Positions 18,717 through 27,385 of a stretch of DNA of 64,000 bases are shown one piece after another. The position numbers and the translations under genes are program-made. How positions within the stretch are numbered: the stretch's first letter is position 1; every line of letters begins with the position of its first letter. The stretch spans positions 186,001 through 250,000 of the forward strand of contig CAYZDJ010000001.1 of the NCBI GenBank assembly GCA_964477265.1, in the 5' to 3' direction. The notes below the pieces were generated by a model. The model had not been told where the DNA came from and ran no database searches. It saw only the letters and a program-made list of their open reading frames with translations. Source of the DNA: CAIVPM01 sp964477265. Its GTDB lineage: Bacteria; Bacteroidota; Bacteroidia; Chitinophagales; Chitinophagaceae.

Positions 18717-18748
18717 AAAAAGGCTTGCAATTGCAAGCCTTTTTTTTA
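18715..18748. terminator. Bidirectional rho-independent terminator
   Basis: A perfect 20-bp palindrome (18721-18740, AGGCTTGCAA/TTGCAAGCCT) is flanked by A-run and T-run. It ends folE on the plus strand and the sigma/anti-sigma operon on the minus strand. Confidence 0.9.
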
Positions 18749-19075
18749 GAGTTTTTTTATTATAAAATATGCAACCACACAAAGTGTAATAACAAGAAAA
18801 ATGGCAAGCATTGTCCAGTCATTTAACTCAAGTTTGTTTTTCAACCTGCGTTGTTTTTTAGATGAAGTGTATTGTTGTAACTGCTTGTTTAAGTCATTAA
18901 CGTAACTGTCGATATTTTTTTTATTTTGCAGTGTTGATAGGCCTTCCACAGCATCATTCATCATTGCATCATCTGCCATTTGCTTTTCAAATTCGTGCAA
19001 TTCATCGTCTTCTAATTTACCATCAAGGTATTTTAAAAGTTGCTCGTTTTTATTATCGTTATTCTTATTTTCCAT
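18746..19075 (-). CDS. Probable anti-sigma factor (single C-terminal TM)
   Basis: 109 residues from the ATG at 19075; a longer start at 19099 would overlap the sigma gene more deeply. It has an acidic N-terminal segment (LLKYLDGKLEDDELHEFEKQ), a basic region (SKKQRRLKNK) and one C-terminal TM helix (WTMLAIFLVITLCVVAYFII). No HxxxCxxC zinc motif is present. It overlaps the end of the ECF sigma gene by 11 bp, the classic arrangement of sigma and membrane anti-sigma, and would hold the sigma factor at the membrane until a signal arrives. Function is inferred from context. Confidence 0.7.
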   Translation of the reverse strand: MENKNNDNKNEQLLKYLDGKLEDDELHEFEKQMADDAMMNDAVEGLSTLQNKKNIDSYVNDLNKQLQQYTSSKKQRRLKNKLELNDWTMLAIFLVITLCVVAYFIIKKL

Positions 19076-19637
19076 TTTGTGCCTGGCGTTTTTTTTCAAT
19101 CAAGATTTTTAAGTTTCGCTTACCATTTTGAATGTGGCTTTTTACCTGCATTAAGGTATAGCTTGTTGTATTTACAATATCCTGGTAGGATTTTTTTTGT
19201 AAATAAAATAAGTCAATGCAATGCTTTTGCTCATCATTTAGTTCAGTTATTGCAGCTTCCAAATAACTTAAGTCTTCGTCTTTCTTTCTGAATGTATCTA
19301 TATCAAAAATTTCATCTTCAAGCAAGGCATTTTCACTTATATCAACAGTTTTATTTTTGTCTCTAAGCTGCATTAAACAATGGTTTTTTGCAACCATGTA
19401 AATCCAGCTTTTAAAATAGGTTATTTTATATTTTGGTATTTCGTTAATGGCTTTTAAAAATACTTGTTGCACAGCATCTTTAGCATTGTTTTCATTTTTT
19501 AAATATTTGATACAAGTTCCCAAAAGCAATAATGTATAGCGTTTCAGCAATATGCCAAGCCATTTATTGTCTTTTGTTGAATAATAATTTTCAAGCAAAT
19601 CATTATCACTTAAAGTGTCAAAATTATTTAAACTCAC
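19065..19637 (-). CDS. ECF RNA polymerase sigma factor
   Basis: 190 residues. Region 2 includes CIKYLKNENNAKDAVQQVFL and KSWIYMVAKNHCL; region 4 is TELNDEQKHCIDLFYLQKKS followed by YQDIVNTTSYTLMQVKSHIQ and NGKRNLKILI. It lacks region 3, as ECF factors do. It overlaps the downstream anti-sigma candidate. No SusC/SusD pair is adjacent, so it is not an obvious glycan-uptake regulator. The kinase and Ycf48-like genes lie upstream on the same strand. Confidence 0.9.
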   Translation of the reverse strand: MSLNNFDTLSDNDLLENYYSTKDNKWLGILLKRYTLLLLGTCIKYLKNENNAKDAVQQVFLKAINEIPKYKITYFKSWIYMVAKNHCLMQLRDKNKTVDISENALLEDEIFDIDTFRKKDEDLSYLEAAITELNDEQKHCIDLFYLQKKSYQDIVNTTSYTLMQVKSHIQNGKRNLKILIEKKRQAQNGK

Positions 19638-19688
19638 AGTTGGTTTTAATGTTTTTGTTTAGATGCTTTTTAGGTTTATTTCCATAGA

Positions 19689-20744
19689 TTATTCATAAAT
19701 GAATTTTCCAATTCTTCCTTTACTTCCTGCAAAGAAAACTGCCTTTCCTTTTTTTGCTTTTACAACCACATGAAATCCTTCTTTGCTAATGTTTTTCCAG
19801 TTCATTCCATAATTAGTGCTCATATCAACTCCATTAATACCACAAGTTATTGCAAAACCTTTTTGTAATTGAATTACACAAGAACGATAACCAGTTGGAT
19901 AAGTTTTTGGTTGTGTAAATTGCAATGTTTTTGTATTGAATAAAACACAATTGTTGGTTGCAGCAGAATCATTTTTAAAATCTCCACCAACAATTATTAC
20001 ATTGCTTTTTTCTATTGAAATTGAATTAGCACCAGTGCTTTCCAATCCTTTGTTTATAGGTATTTCAAACTTTTTATTGTTGAAGTATAAATTAGATTGC
20101 TTGCCACCTGAAACAAAAAAAGTTTTGTTTTTGTTTAATGCAATATTGCTGCCACTTGATGCAAAAAAAGATTCACCTGTGTCTAACATTTTAAGCGTAG
20201 TAAATTTTTGCCAAGTATTTCCAGCATCATTAGTTGTTGCAATGAAAGCCACATTTCCATTAAGATTAATACATGGTGAGGTGGGTGCTATTTTTTTTTC
20301 TTCTAAAAAATCGTTAAAACTAATTGGATCGCCAATAACAATACCATTATTAGCATCTTTAAAATACATAGCATCTAAAAACATTCCTTTTGTACTATCA
20401 GTAAAAACTGTTTTCCATGTAATGCCACCATCAATTGTTTTTAAAATATATGCAGGCTCTGCAATTGCCATAATAATAGCTGTGTTGCTATCAAAGGCTT
20501 CAATGTCTCTAAAATCCTTTTTCTCAAATCCTTTAACAGCAATAGTTGTAAAAGATTTTCCTCCATTTGTACTTTTTAAAACTGTTCCATTGCTGCCACT
20601 TGCCCAAATAATATTTTCATCAACAACACATAATCCACGCAGTGAAGATTTGACATTTGTTGACAGTAATTCAATTTTTTGTGCAGTGCAAATGCTTGCC
20701 AGCATTGAACTTAAAGCTATGAATAGTTTTTTGTAAAATTTCAT
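19689..20744 (-). CDS. Exported Ycf48/BNR-repeat beta-propeller protein
   Basis: 351 residues. A signal peptide (KKLFIALSSMLASICTAQ) precedes repeated BNR/Ycf48 phrases (GTVLKSTNGGKSF, AYILKTIDGGITWKTVF, FIATTNDAGNTWQKF, DMSTNYGMNWKNI), the asp-box pattern of a seven-blade propeller. It is probably a periplasmic or surface protein. In plastids and cyanobacteria Ycf48 aids photosystem II assembly; that role cannot apply here, and Bacteroidota homologues are uncharacterised. It lies 19 bp downstream of the kinase gene and 51 bp upstream of the sigma factor gene, which suggests an envelope-sensing operon (inference). Confidence 0.8.
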   Translation of the reverse strand: MKFYKKLFIALSSMLASICTAQKIELLSTNVKSSLRGLCVVDENIIWASGSNGTVLKSTNGGKSFTTIAVKGFEKKDFRDIEAFDSNTAIIMAIAEPAYILKTIDGGITWKTVFTDSTKGMFLDAMYFKDANNGIVIGDPISFNDFLEEKKIAPTSPCINLNGNVAFIATTNDAGNTWQKFTTLKMLDTGESFFASSGSNIALNKNKTFFVSGGKQSNLYFNNKKFEIPINKGLESTGANSISIEKSNVIIVGGDFKNDSAATNNCVLFNTKTLQFTQPKTYPTGYRSCVIQLQKGFAITCGINGVDMSTNYGMNWKNISKEGFHVVVKAKKGKAVFFAGSKGRIGKFIYE

Positions 20745-20763
20745 TTCAATGTATTTATAGCAA

Positions 20764-21918
20764 TTATTTCTTCAACTCAATTCTAAAAGTAGTGCCTTTG
20801 TTCAGTTCACTGTTTTTTACATAAATAACTCCATTATGGTATTGTTCTACAATTCTTTTTGTTAAGGTTAAACCTAATCCCCAACCACGTTTTTTTGTTG
20901 TAAAGCCAGGTTTAAAAACCTTGTCTATATTAGCTTTGCTAATGCCTTTGCCAGTATCAGTTACCTCAATAGTTGTTTTATTTATTTCGTCATTAATATT
21001 AACAGTAATACTACCTTTCCCTTCCATTGCATCAAGTGCATTCTTCAATAAATTTTCAACTACCCAGTCAAACAATGGTGGAGAAATCCTCGCTATGATA
21101 TTTTGCTGGTTTGTATTTAGTGAAAATTTGATGTTGTGTCCTGCACGTTTTTTAATATAGTCCATCATGTATTGTACCTGTTGCACAATATTTTTTTCTT
21201 CAAGTTGGGGCGTGCTGCCAATTTTACCAAATCTATCTGTAATCAATTGTAAGCGGTGCACATCTTTCTCAATTTCTGGAACAATTTTTTCGTTGCCTTT
21301 TATGTCTTTCAATACTTCAACCCAACCTTCTAAACTGCTTACTGGCGTGCCAAGCTGATGTGCAGTTTCTTTTGCAAGCCCAGCCCACACTTGGTTTTGG
21401 GTACTTCTATAATTACTTTGTAAAGCCAGAATTACCACTATAATAAATAATACTACAATAATTAATTGCACAATAGGGTAGTAGCGAACCTGATTCAACA
21501 ACTTACTTTCTCCATAATAAACAATATTGCTTTGCGTAGAGTCATTTGGGTTTTTCCATTCAATAGGCTGATGTAAATTTTTAAACTCAATAATCTTGTT
21601 TTTTAATAACAAATCTTTGTCTGCAACCTTTGCTGTGTCTATGTTTATATAATCTAAGATTTCATTTTTTTCTGTTGTAAGAATGGTGGGAATATGTTTA
21701 ATATTTTCAATAAGTATTCTTGATGTTAAATTAAGGCTTAGACTGCTATCGCTCAACTCCATATTAACTTTTACAGCTTCTGCCCATTGTTCAATTTTTA
21801 TTCTTTCTTCTGCTGCAAGTTTTTTTGCTATGTATTGGCTATAAATAATAGTGCCACTTACAATAAGAATTGCAACAATGGCAAGTATTGTTTTAAAATT
21901 AGTGAGGCGTTGTAGCAT
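20764..21918 (-). CDS. Sensor histidine kinase
   Basis: 384 residues from the ATG at 21918; a frame extending to 21990 is rejected because it would run through a terminator. TM1 is near residues 10-28 (ILAIVAILIVSGTIIYSQYI), followed by a periplasmic segment and TM2 (VRYYPIVQLIIVVLFIIVVI). The H-box is AKETAHQLGTPVSSLEGWVE, N-box NLLKNALDAMEG, G1 DTGKGISKANIDKVFKPGFT, G2 KRGWGLGLTL. It autophosphorylates on the H-box His; no cognate response regulator is in the same run. A TAAATTTG -7-like element lies 16-23 bp upstream (21934-21941). Confidence 0.9.
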   Translation of the reverse strand: MLQRLTNFKTILAIVAILIVSGTIIYSQYIAKKLAAEERIKIEQWAEAVKVNMELSDSSLSLNLTSRILIENIKHIPTILTTEKNEILDYINIDTAKVADKDLLLKNKIIEFKNLHQPIEWKNPNDSTQSNIVYYGESKLLNQVRYYPIVQLIIVVLFIIVVILALQSNYRSTQNQVWAGLAKETAHQLGTPVSSLEGWVEVLKDIKGNEKIVPEIEKDVHRLQLITDRFGKIGSTPQLEEKNIVQQVQYMMDYIKKRAGHNIKFSLNTNQQNIIARISPPLFDWVVENLLKNALDAMEGKGSITVNINDEINKTTIEVTDTGKGISKANIDKVFKPGFTTKKRGWGLGLTLTKRIVEQYHNGVIYVKNSELNKGTTFRIELKK

Positions 21919-21963
21919 AATTTTTATAACAAACAAATTTATGTAAGAGTTTGTCAATAGAAT

Positions 21964-21996
21964 AAACAAAAAAGAGACACATTGCTGCATCTCTTT
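21964..21996 (-). terminator. Rho-independent terminator of the LytTR regulator gene
   Basis: On the minus strand AAAGAGA, a 12-nt loop and TCTCTTT are followed by TTTTTTGTTT. It lies just after the response regulator stop and upstream of the kinase ATG at 21918. Confidence 0.75.
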
Positions 21997-22017
21997 TATA
22001 TATCGAAATTTTAAAAA

Positions 22018-22743
22018 CTAAAAACTCATCATTTCTTTAAACTTTACTGTTTGCCTTCTGCTCACTTCAATTTTTTCTCCACCTTTTAATTCCACCAATA
22101 AGCCACCATTAAAATATGGTTCAATCTTTTCAATCCATTTTACATTAATGATATGCTTCCTGTTTGCCCTGAAAAAAGTCCTTTCGTCCAACCTTTCTTC
22201 AAGCGAGTTTAGCGATTTTAAAACCAAAGGCTTGTTAGTGCCAAAAAATACCTTGGCATAATTGCCAACACTTTCAAATAATCTTACTTCGCTAAGCTTT
22301 ACAAACCAGCATCTTTCTCCATCTTTCACAAATACTTGGTCAGCATCTGTCAATGGTCCTTTGCTGCTGCTTAAACCCAATCTTTCTTTTGCCATTTCAT
22401 CCTGCACTTTATGTATGGCATCGCTTAATCTTTTTGGTTCAATAGGTTTTAATAAATAGTCTAAAGCGTTTACTTCAAAGGCTTTCAGGGCATATTCATT
22501 ATAGGCAGTTGTAAAAATAACTTTGGGTGCTTTATCTAAACTTGCCAATAAATCAAAGCCAGTTTTGCTTGGCATTTGTATATCAAGAAAAATTAAATCA
22601 GGACTAAAACTTTCTATTTTTTCAATACCTTCATCGGCATTTGCAGCTTCCTCAATAACATTAATTTCAGGATGTTCTTTTAGCAACTTTCTAAGTTCGT
22701 TTCTTGCTAAACGCTCATCATCAATAATAATAGACTTTATCAT
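22018..22743 (-). CDS. LytTR-family response regulator
   Basis: 241 residues. The receiver domain has acidic IIIDDERLARNELRKLL, phosphoacceptor Asp in LIFLDIQMPSKTGFDLL, Thr in VIFTTAYNEYA and Lys in LDYLLKPIEP. The C-terminal LytTR DNA-binding domain starts at about residue 140 (DQVFVKDGERCWFVKLSEVR, FFRANRKHIINVKWIEKIEP). It pairs with the LytS-like kinase encoded 33 bp upstream, forming the usual Bacteroidota LytS/LytTR two-component system. Confidence 0.93.
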   Translation of the reverse strand: MIKSIIIDDERLARNELRKLLKEHPEINVIEEAANADEGIEKIESFSPDLIFLDIQMPSKTGFDLLASLDKAPKVIFTTAYNEYALKAFEVNALDYLLKPIEPKRLSDAIHKVQDEMAKERLGLSSSKGPLTDADQVFVKDGERCWFVKLSEVRLFESVGNYAKVFFGTNKPLVLKSLNSLEERLDERTFFRANRKHIINVKWIEKIEPYFNGGLLVELKGGEKIEVSRRQTVKFKEMMSF

Positions 22744-22776
22744 TTTTATTACTAATTATTAATTACTAATTGAAAA

Positions 22777-23814
22777 TTATACTGGCATTATAATTCTTGC
22801 CTGTACCATATTTTCTATATTCTTTAATTCAAATTTTGCTTTGTTGCCAAACAATAAGTTTAATCTATCGTAAGTGCTTGCAATACCAAATCCCTCGGCA
22901 TTTATATTGTCATAAAGCTGCCCTGTATTTTGCACAATCAATTCATGATAATTGTCTTTAAAATCAGAAATGATTTTTATTGTACCTCCACTAATTTGTT
23001 TGCTAATGCCATGTTTTATTGCGTTTTCAACAAGTGTTTGCAGCATCATTGGTGGCACTGGTTGGTCTAGTGTATCATCATCAATATTATATTCAATATT
23101 CAACCTGCTTTCAAAGCGAATCAACTCTAAGGCAAGATAATCCTTCACAATACTTAATTCTTTTTCAACAGTGCTGCTATCAATCTTTTCAGCATACATA
23201 CTACTGCGTAAAATATTGCTAAGTTGTGTAATAGCAGTTCTTGCGTTTTCTGGGTTTTCGTCAATTAAAGCACGAATACTATTTAGCGTATTAAAAATAA
23301 AATGTGGATGAATATGAGATTTTATTGTTTTTAATTCAAGCTCTTTTACAAGGCTTTCCAGTCGAATTTTATCAAGTTGCTGCGATTGACTTTTTCGTAC
23401 AAAATGGAAAAGATAATACAACAAGTTCCATATTGTTAAAAATAAAAATGCAGCATACCAAACACGAATAACTTTATTGACAAATGCATACTTCTTTATA
23501 TTATCGCTTAAGATATCTAATTTGTCTTCAATAAAAACCATTAAAAATGCATAGCATAAAGCAAATATTAATGTTGTTAAAACAAAGGCCAGTACTTGTT
23601 TTGCCTGAGATAATTTAAAAAAACCACCAGCTTTAATAATTAATCTCATTGCATGTGTAACAACAATACCTAGTGCTGCATCAAGCAAAACAGTTTCGTA
23701 AAAATGTGCCTGAGGCTGAGTGCGTATAGTAAAATAAAAAAAAGTATAAACTATGCAGTATGTGCTCCAGCCACCAATTTGACATAGCCAATATGTTGAT
23801 GTGTTATTCTTCAT
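22777..23814 (-). CDS. LytS-like sensor histidine kinase
   Basis: 345 residues. Four hydrophobic helices span about residues 10-140 (e.g. IVYTFFYFTI, VLAFVLTTLIFALCYAFLMV), then the HisKA_7TM/His_kinase domain: KSHIHPHFIFNTLNSIRALI (phospho-His), LVENAIKHGISKQISGG (N-box) and a G-box near GFGIASTYDRLNLLFG. It is co-transcribed with the downstream LytTR regulator. The input signal is unknown; the membrane domain may sense it directly. Confidence 0.93.
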   Translation of the reverse strand: MKNNTSTYWLCQIGGWSTYCIVYTFFYFTIRTQPQAHFYETVLLDAALGIVVTHAMRLIIKAGGFFKLSQAKQVLAFVLTTLIFALCYAFLMVFIEDKLDILSDNIKKYAFVNKVIRVWYAAFLFLTIWNLLYYLFHFVRKSQSQQLDKIRLESLVKELELKTIKSHIHPHFIFNTLNSIRALIDENPENARTAITQLSNILRSSMYAEKIDSSTVEKELSIVKDYLALELIRFESRLNIEYNIDDDTLDQPVPPMMLQTLVENAIKHGISKQISGGTIKIISDFKDNYHELIVQNTGQLYDNINAEGFGIASTYDRLNLLFGNKAKFELKNIENMVQARIIMPV

Positions 23815-23998
23815 TCAGAACAAATGTAAGCTGCTTAACGTTCGCTTGTTTTATGCAAGATTATAAAAGGAAAAAATTGAGGATATTTGGAAAGGTTATT
23901 TTAATCTTACAACAAAATATTTGCTTTCTCATTTGCAATAAAATTTTAGTTTACAATTTATAATTCCCTTTGTTTCTTTGCTACAAATACTTAACAGT

Positions 23999-25705
23999 AT
24001 GCAAACAGACTTTTTGGTTATAGGCAGTGGTATTGCAGGTTTAACATTTGCCATAAAAACTGCAAGGCATTTTCCAGATAAAAAAATAATGGTTATTACC
24101 AAAACCCAAAGCGATGAAACCAACACCAAGTATGCACAAGGTGGTATTGCAGGTGTGTGGGATGCCAATAAGGACAGTTTTGAAAAACACATAAATGATA
24201 CACTTATTGCAGGCGATGGATTGTGTGACAATAGCATTGTTGAAATAGTTGTAAAAGAAGGACCAGAACGTATTAAAGAATTGATTGAATATGGTGCCAG
24301 TTTCGATAAAACTTCAACTGGCGAATATGCACTTGGCAAAGAAGGAGGACATAGTGAGTTTAGAATTCTGCATCATAAAGATATTACAGGCAAAGAAATG
24401 GAACGTGCCTTGTTGCACGAAATATCTACATTAAGTAATGTCGAAATTATTAATCATTGTTTTGTTATTGATTTAATTACGCAGCATCATTTGGGTTATC
24501 TTGTTACAAAGTCCACACAAAATATAACTTGTCTGGGTGTGTATGTTTTAAACCTGCACACCAATAAAATTGAAAAAATTTTGTGCAATACAACGTTGCT
24601 GGCAACTGGTGGTTGTGGGCAGGCATATAGGACAACTACCAACCCTAAAATTGCAACAGGAGATGGTGTGGCTATGGTTTATAGGGCAAAAGGTAGGATT
24701 GAAAATATGGAGTTCATACAGTTTCATCCAACAGCTTTATACGAGCCTGCTGTATCGCCAAGCTTTTTAATAACAGAAGCTGTGCGTGGCGATGGTGGTA
24801 TTTTACGTAATAAGGATGGTGAGGCTTTTATGGAAAAATATGATGCACGAAAAGACCTTGCACCAAGAGATATTGTGGCACGTGCTATAGATAATGAAAT
24901 GAAAAAAGCAGGAACAGAATGTGTGTATTTAGATTGCAGACATTTTGATAAGGAAAAATTCATTCATCATTTTCCAAATATTTATGGCAAATGTTTAAGC
25001 ATTGGTATTGATGTAATGCAACATTTAATACCTGTTGCACCTGCTGCACACTATAGTTGTGGTGGCATACAAACCAATGAATTTGCACAAACATCTATAC
25101 AAAACTTATATGCCTGTGGCGAGTGTGCAAGTACAGGTTTGCATGGTGCAAATCGTTTGGCAAGTAATAGCTTGTTGGAGGCTATGGTGTTTGCACATAG
25201 GGCTTATTTAAAAGTAACAGCCCCCCCACCCTCCAAAGGGGGAGAAATAAAAACTTCCTATCAAAATAATTACAGTACTAATAACAGCAGTCTTGATATT
25301 GATGAGTATGTTTCCCAAATTCCCCCTTTGGGGGGTGGGGGGGCTGGATTTGAGGCTGCTGCTGTGCCTGACTGGAACACACAAGGAACCACCGACCCAA
25401 GGGAAATGATTTTAATAACGCAAAGCCTTAAAGAATTGCAAAGCATTATGAGCGATTATGTAGGTATTGTAAGGACTGACGTACGTTTAGAACGTGCTAT
25501 GAAAAGACTAGATTTATTGTTTACGGAGACTGAAGAATTGTATAAGACGACCAAAGTATCTCCACAGCTTTGTGAGCTACGAAACCTGATAACAGTAGGC
25601 TACCTTATTGTTAAAGGTGCAGAGTTTAGGAAAGAAAGCAGAGGCTTACACTACAACACAGACCATTTAGAAAAAAGTAAATTGTTGCAGGATATAGTGC
25701 TGTGA
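23999..25705 (+). CDS. nadB: L-aspartate oxidase, with an in-frame palindromic insertion
   Basis: 568 residues from ATG 23999; a TTG at 23978 is less likely. FAD site DFLVIGSGIAGLTFAIKTAR, then TKYAQGGIAGVWD, EYALGKEGGHSEFRILHHKD, FIQFHPTALYEP, DPREM and RKESRGLHYNTDHLEKS. It oxidises L-aspartate to iminoaspartate for quinolinate and NAD synthesis. Residues about 407-450 (APPPSKGGEIKT ... SQIPPLGGGGAGF) correspond exactly to a 129-bp element with 26-bp inverted ends. Without these 43 codons the protein would be 525 residues, the usual NadB size. The insert lies after the FAD-domain phrase ANRLASNSLLEAMVFAHRAY and before the helical domain, a surface linker that may tolerate it. No nadA or nadC is nearby. 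Confidence 0.93.
   Translation: MQTDFLVIGSGIAGLTFAIKTARHFPDKKIMVITKTQSDETNTKYAQGGIAGVWDANKDSFEKHINDTLIAGDGLCDNSIVEIVVKEGPERIKELIEYGASFDKTSTGEYALGKEGGHSEFRILHHKDITGKEMERALLHEISTLSNVEIINHCFVIDLITQHHLGYLVTKSTQNITCLGVYVLNLHTNKIEKILCNTTLLATGGCGQAYRTTTNPKIATGDGVAMVYRAKGRIENMEFIQFHPTALYEPAVSPSFLITEAVRGDGGILRNKDGEAFMEKYDARKDLAPRDIVARAIDNEMKKAGTECVYLDCRHFDKEKFIHHFPNIYGKCLSIGIDVMQHLIPVAPAAHYSCGGIQTNEFAQTSIQNLYACGECASTGLHGANRLASNSLLEAMVFAHRAYLKVTAPPPSKGGEIKTSYQNNYSTNNSSLDIDEYVSQIPPLGGGGAGFEAAAVPDWNTQGTTDPREMILITQSLKELQSIMSDYVGIVRTDVRLERAMKRLDLLFTETEELYKTTKVSPQLCELRNLITVGYLIVKGAEFRKESRGLHYNTDHLEKSKLLQDIVL
25218..25346. repeat. 129-bp palindromic element inserted inside nadB
   Basis: The left arm at 25218-25243 (CAGCCCCCCCACCCTCC...) and right arm at 25321-25346 (...GGGTGGGGGGGCTG) are reverse complements over 26 bp with one mismatch. 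They enclose 77 bp of AT-rich DNA. Length is 43 codons exactly, so the reading frame is kept. The G/C-rich arms contrast with the AT-rich surroundings. Similar CCCCCTTTGG/GGGGG palindromes are, from memory, common between genes in Bacteroidota. Confidence 0.9.
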
Positions 25706-25759
25706 TGATTAATAATTTTTTAACTTGTTTGGCAGTATTTTTGAAAAATCAACTTCAAC

Positions 25760-27040
25760 ATGAAAAAAATAATTTCCTTCTTTTTATTGCTAATTGTAAA
25801 TAATAATTTTGCTCAATTAATTCCCGATTCTAATTATTTGTCAAACATTAAATCTGCAAAATTATTTCAACAAAATAATCAGGAAACTATGCCTGTCATT
25901 AATTTAAATTCTGCTGATTTATTGGAGTTGCATTTTGATGATATGGATGGTTATGTAAAGAGTTATTATTATACCTACGTGCTTTGTAATGCAGACTGGA
26001 CTGAGGCTGACGTAAATCAATTTGACTATATAAAAGGCTTTACACAAAACAGAATTACACAAAGTCGCCCTTCGTCTGTTACAACTTCTAAATATGTACA
26101 TTACCAGGTAACCTTGCCAGAGAATAATTGCATGCCTACTAAAAGTGGTAATTATTTAGTAAAGGTTTTTTTAAATGGCGATGTAGATAATATAGCGTTT
26201 ACAAAACGAATGTATGTTGTAAATAATCAAACTGCAATTGGTGTTCAAATTCGCCAGCCATTTGATTTTGATAAAGAAAAAACACACCAGAAAATACAAG
26301 TAAGTGTTAATACAACTGCTTTGCAAAATGTATTTAATCCAAGCGAAAACGTAAAAGTTGTTATAATGCAAAACCAACGTTGGGATAATGCAGTAAAAAA
26401 TATTAAGCCAGCTTTTATAAGAGAAAATGTTTTGGAATATGATGGAGAAAAAGATTGCTTGTTTGAGTCTGGAAAAGAATATAGGTGGGTGGATTTGAGA
26501 AGCTTTAGATTTGAGAGTGATAAGATTTTGAGGAAAGACGAAACTAAAAACCCTATTGATGTGTTTGTAAAACCAGAAGCAACAAGGGTTTCAGATCGTT
26601 ATTTGTTTTGGAAAGACTTAAATGGCTGGTATGAAATAACGACTACGGATTTAGTGAATAACTGGTGGCAAACAGGATATGCTAATGTGCATTTTGTTTA
26701 CAAGCCAGAAAACAACCAACCTTACGCTGGTAAAGAAATTTTTATAATGGGTGAGTTTACTGGTAATAAAACCAGTGATGACAATAAAATGAAGTATAAT
26801 GCCGAACAAGGCATTTATGAAAAAACATTGTTGCTAAAGCAGGGTTATTACTTTTATAACTATGTTACCAAAGATGTGCAAACAAAAAATGCTGTTGCAA
26901 CAACAGCATTTACAGAAGGTAATTATTGGGAAACAGAAAATACTTATGAAGTATTAGTCTATTATAAAAGCTTTAGTGGACGATACGATGAATTGGTAGG
27001 TTTTACAACTATTAATTCAAGGTTGGGAAGATTGAATTGA
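25760..27040 (+). CDS. Type IX secretion system plug-domain protein (DUF5103)
   Basis: 426 residues with a signal peptide (MKKIISFFLLLIVNNNFAQ). Phrases such as LLELHFDDMDGYVKSYYYTY, CNADWTEADVNQFDYIKGF, RQPFDFDKEKTHQKIQVSVN and FYNYVTKDVQ match the DUF5103/T9SS_plug family, whose member plugs the periplasmic side of the SprA translocon in Flavobacterium (family knowledge). It probably acts in the periplasm in T9SS protein secretion. Other T9SS genes are outside the window. A TATTTTTG -7-like element lies at 25736 but no convincing -33 box accompanies it. Confidence 0.85.
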   Translation: MKKIISFFLLLIVNNNFAQLIPDSNYLSNIKSAKLFQQNNQETMPVINLNSADLLELHFDDMDGYVKSYYYTYVLCNADWTEADVNQFDYIKGFTQNRITQSRPSSVTTSKYVHYQVTLPENNCMPTKSGNYLVKVFLNGDVDNIAFTKRMYVVNNQTAIGVQIRQPFDFDKEKTHQKIQVSVNTTALQNVFNPSENVKVVIMQNQRWDNAVKNIKPAFIRENVLEYDGEKDCLFESGKEYRWVDLRSFRFESDKILRKDETKNPIDVFVKPEATRVSDRYLFWKDLNGWYEITTTDLVNNWWQTGYANVHFVYKPENNQPYAGKEIFIMGEFTGNKTSDDNKMKYNAEQGIYEKTLLLKQGYYFYNYVTKDVQTKNAVATTAFTEGNYWETENTYEVLVYYKSFSGRYDELVGFTTINSRLGRLN

Positions 27041-27044
27041 TGAT

Positions 27045-27377
27045 TTAGGCTAGTAGAATTATATCCAAAACTTTAGGATTTTGCCATAATTCGTCACTAT
27101 CATATACGGTTGCAGCGAATAGGCGATTTTGATTATCCTTGAATGTAACTATATCTAGATATTCATTAAATACATCTTTCTTTTTTATTTCTAGTTTCTT
27201 TACCTCATTCCAGTTTTGAATATTGATTAACCCGAGTAATTGGGGATATATTTCTTTGGAAAAAGGTATTGTTGATATTGTAGTAATCGTTGATATTCCT
27301 TCAATACAGAAGGTATTAATGTTTATAATTTGCTCAATAAATAATTGAGCCCAATTATTATTGTCCAAATATTCCAT
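27045..27377 (-). CDS. Hypothetical protein
   Basis: 110 residues, soluble, Ile/Asn/Thr-rich N-terminal half (ININTFCIEGISTITTISTI), charged middle (NEVKKLEIKKKDVFNEYLDI) and acidic end. No family recognised. It starts 8 bp after the rfbA stop and is convergent with the T9SS plug gene, so it would be the last gene of the polysaccharide run. Confidence 0.5.
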   Translation of the reverse strand: MEYLDNNNWAQLFIEQIININTFCIEGISTITTISTIPFSKEIYPQLLGLINIQNWNEVKKLEIKKKDVFNEYLDIVTFKDNQNRLFAATVYDSDELWQNPKVLDIILLA

Positions 27378-27385
27378 TCAAACCA

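Noticed and set aside
19936..20736. A 266-codon plus-strand open frame opposite the Ycf48-like gene
   Set aside because: It lies entirely antisense to a gene with clear BNR repeats, has no recognisable family, and its composition is explained by the reversed codons of the real gene.
21919..21990. Longer N-terminus for the histidine kinase at 20764-21918
   Set aside because: The extra codons would be read through a rho-independent terminator of the upstream gene; the ATG at 21918 starts directly before the first TM helix.
25218..25346. The nadB inverted repeat as an assembly error or rho-independent terminator
   Set aside because: It is an exact multiple of three with an open frame and normal NadB sequence on both sides; no T-run follows the stem.
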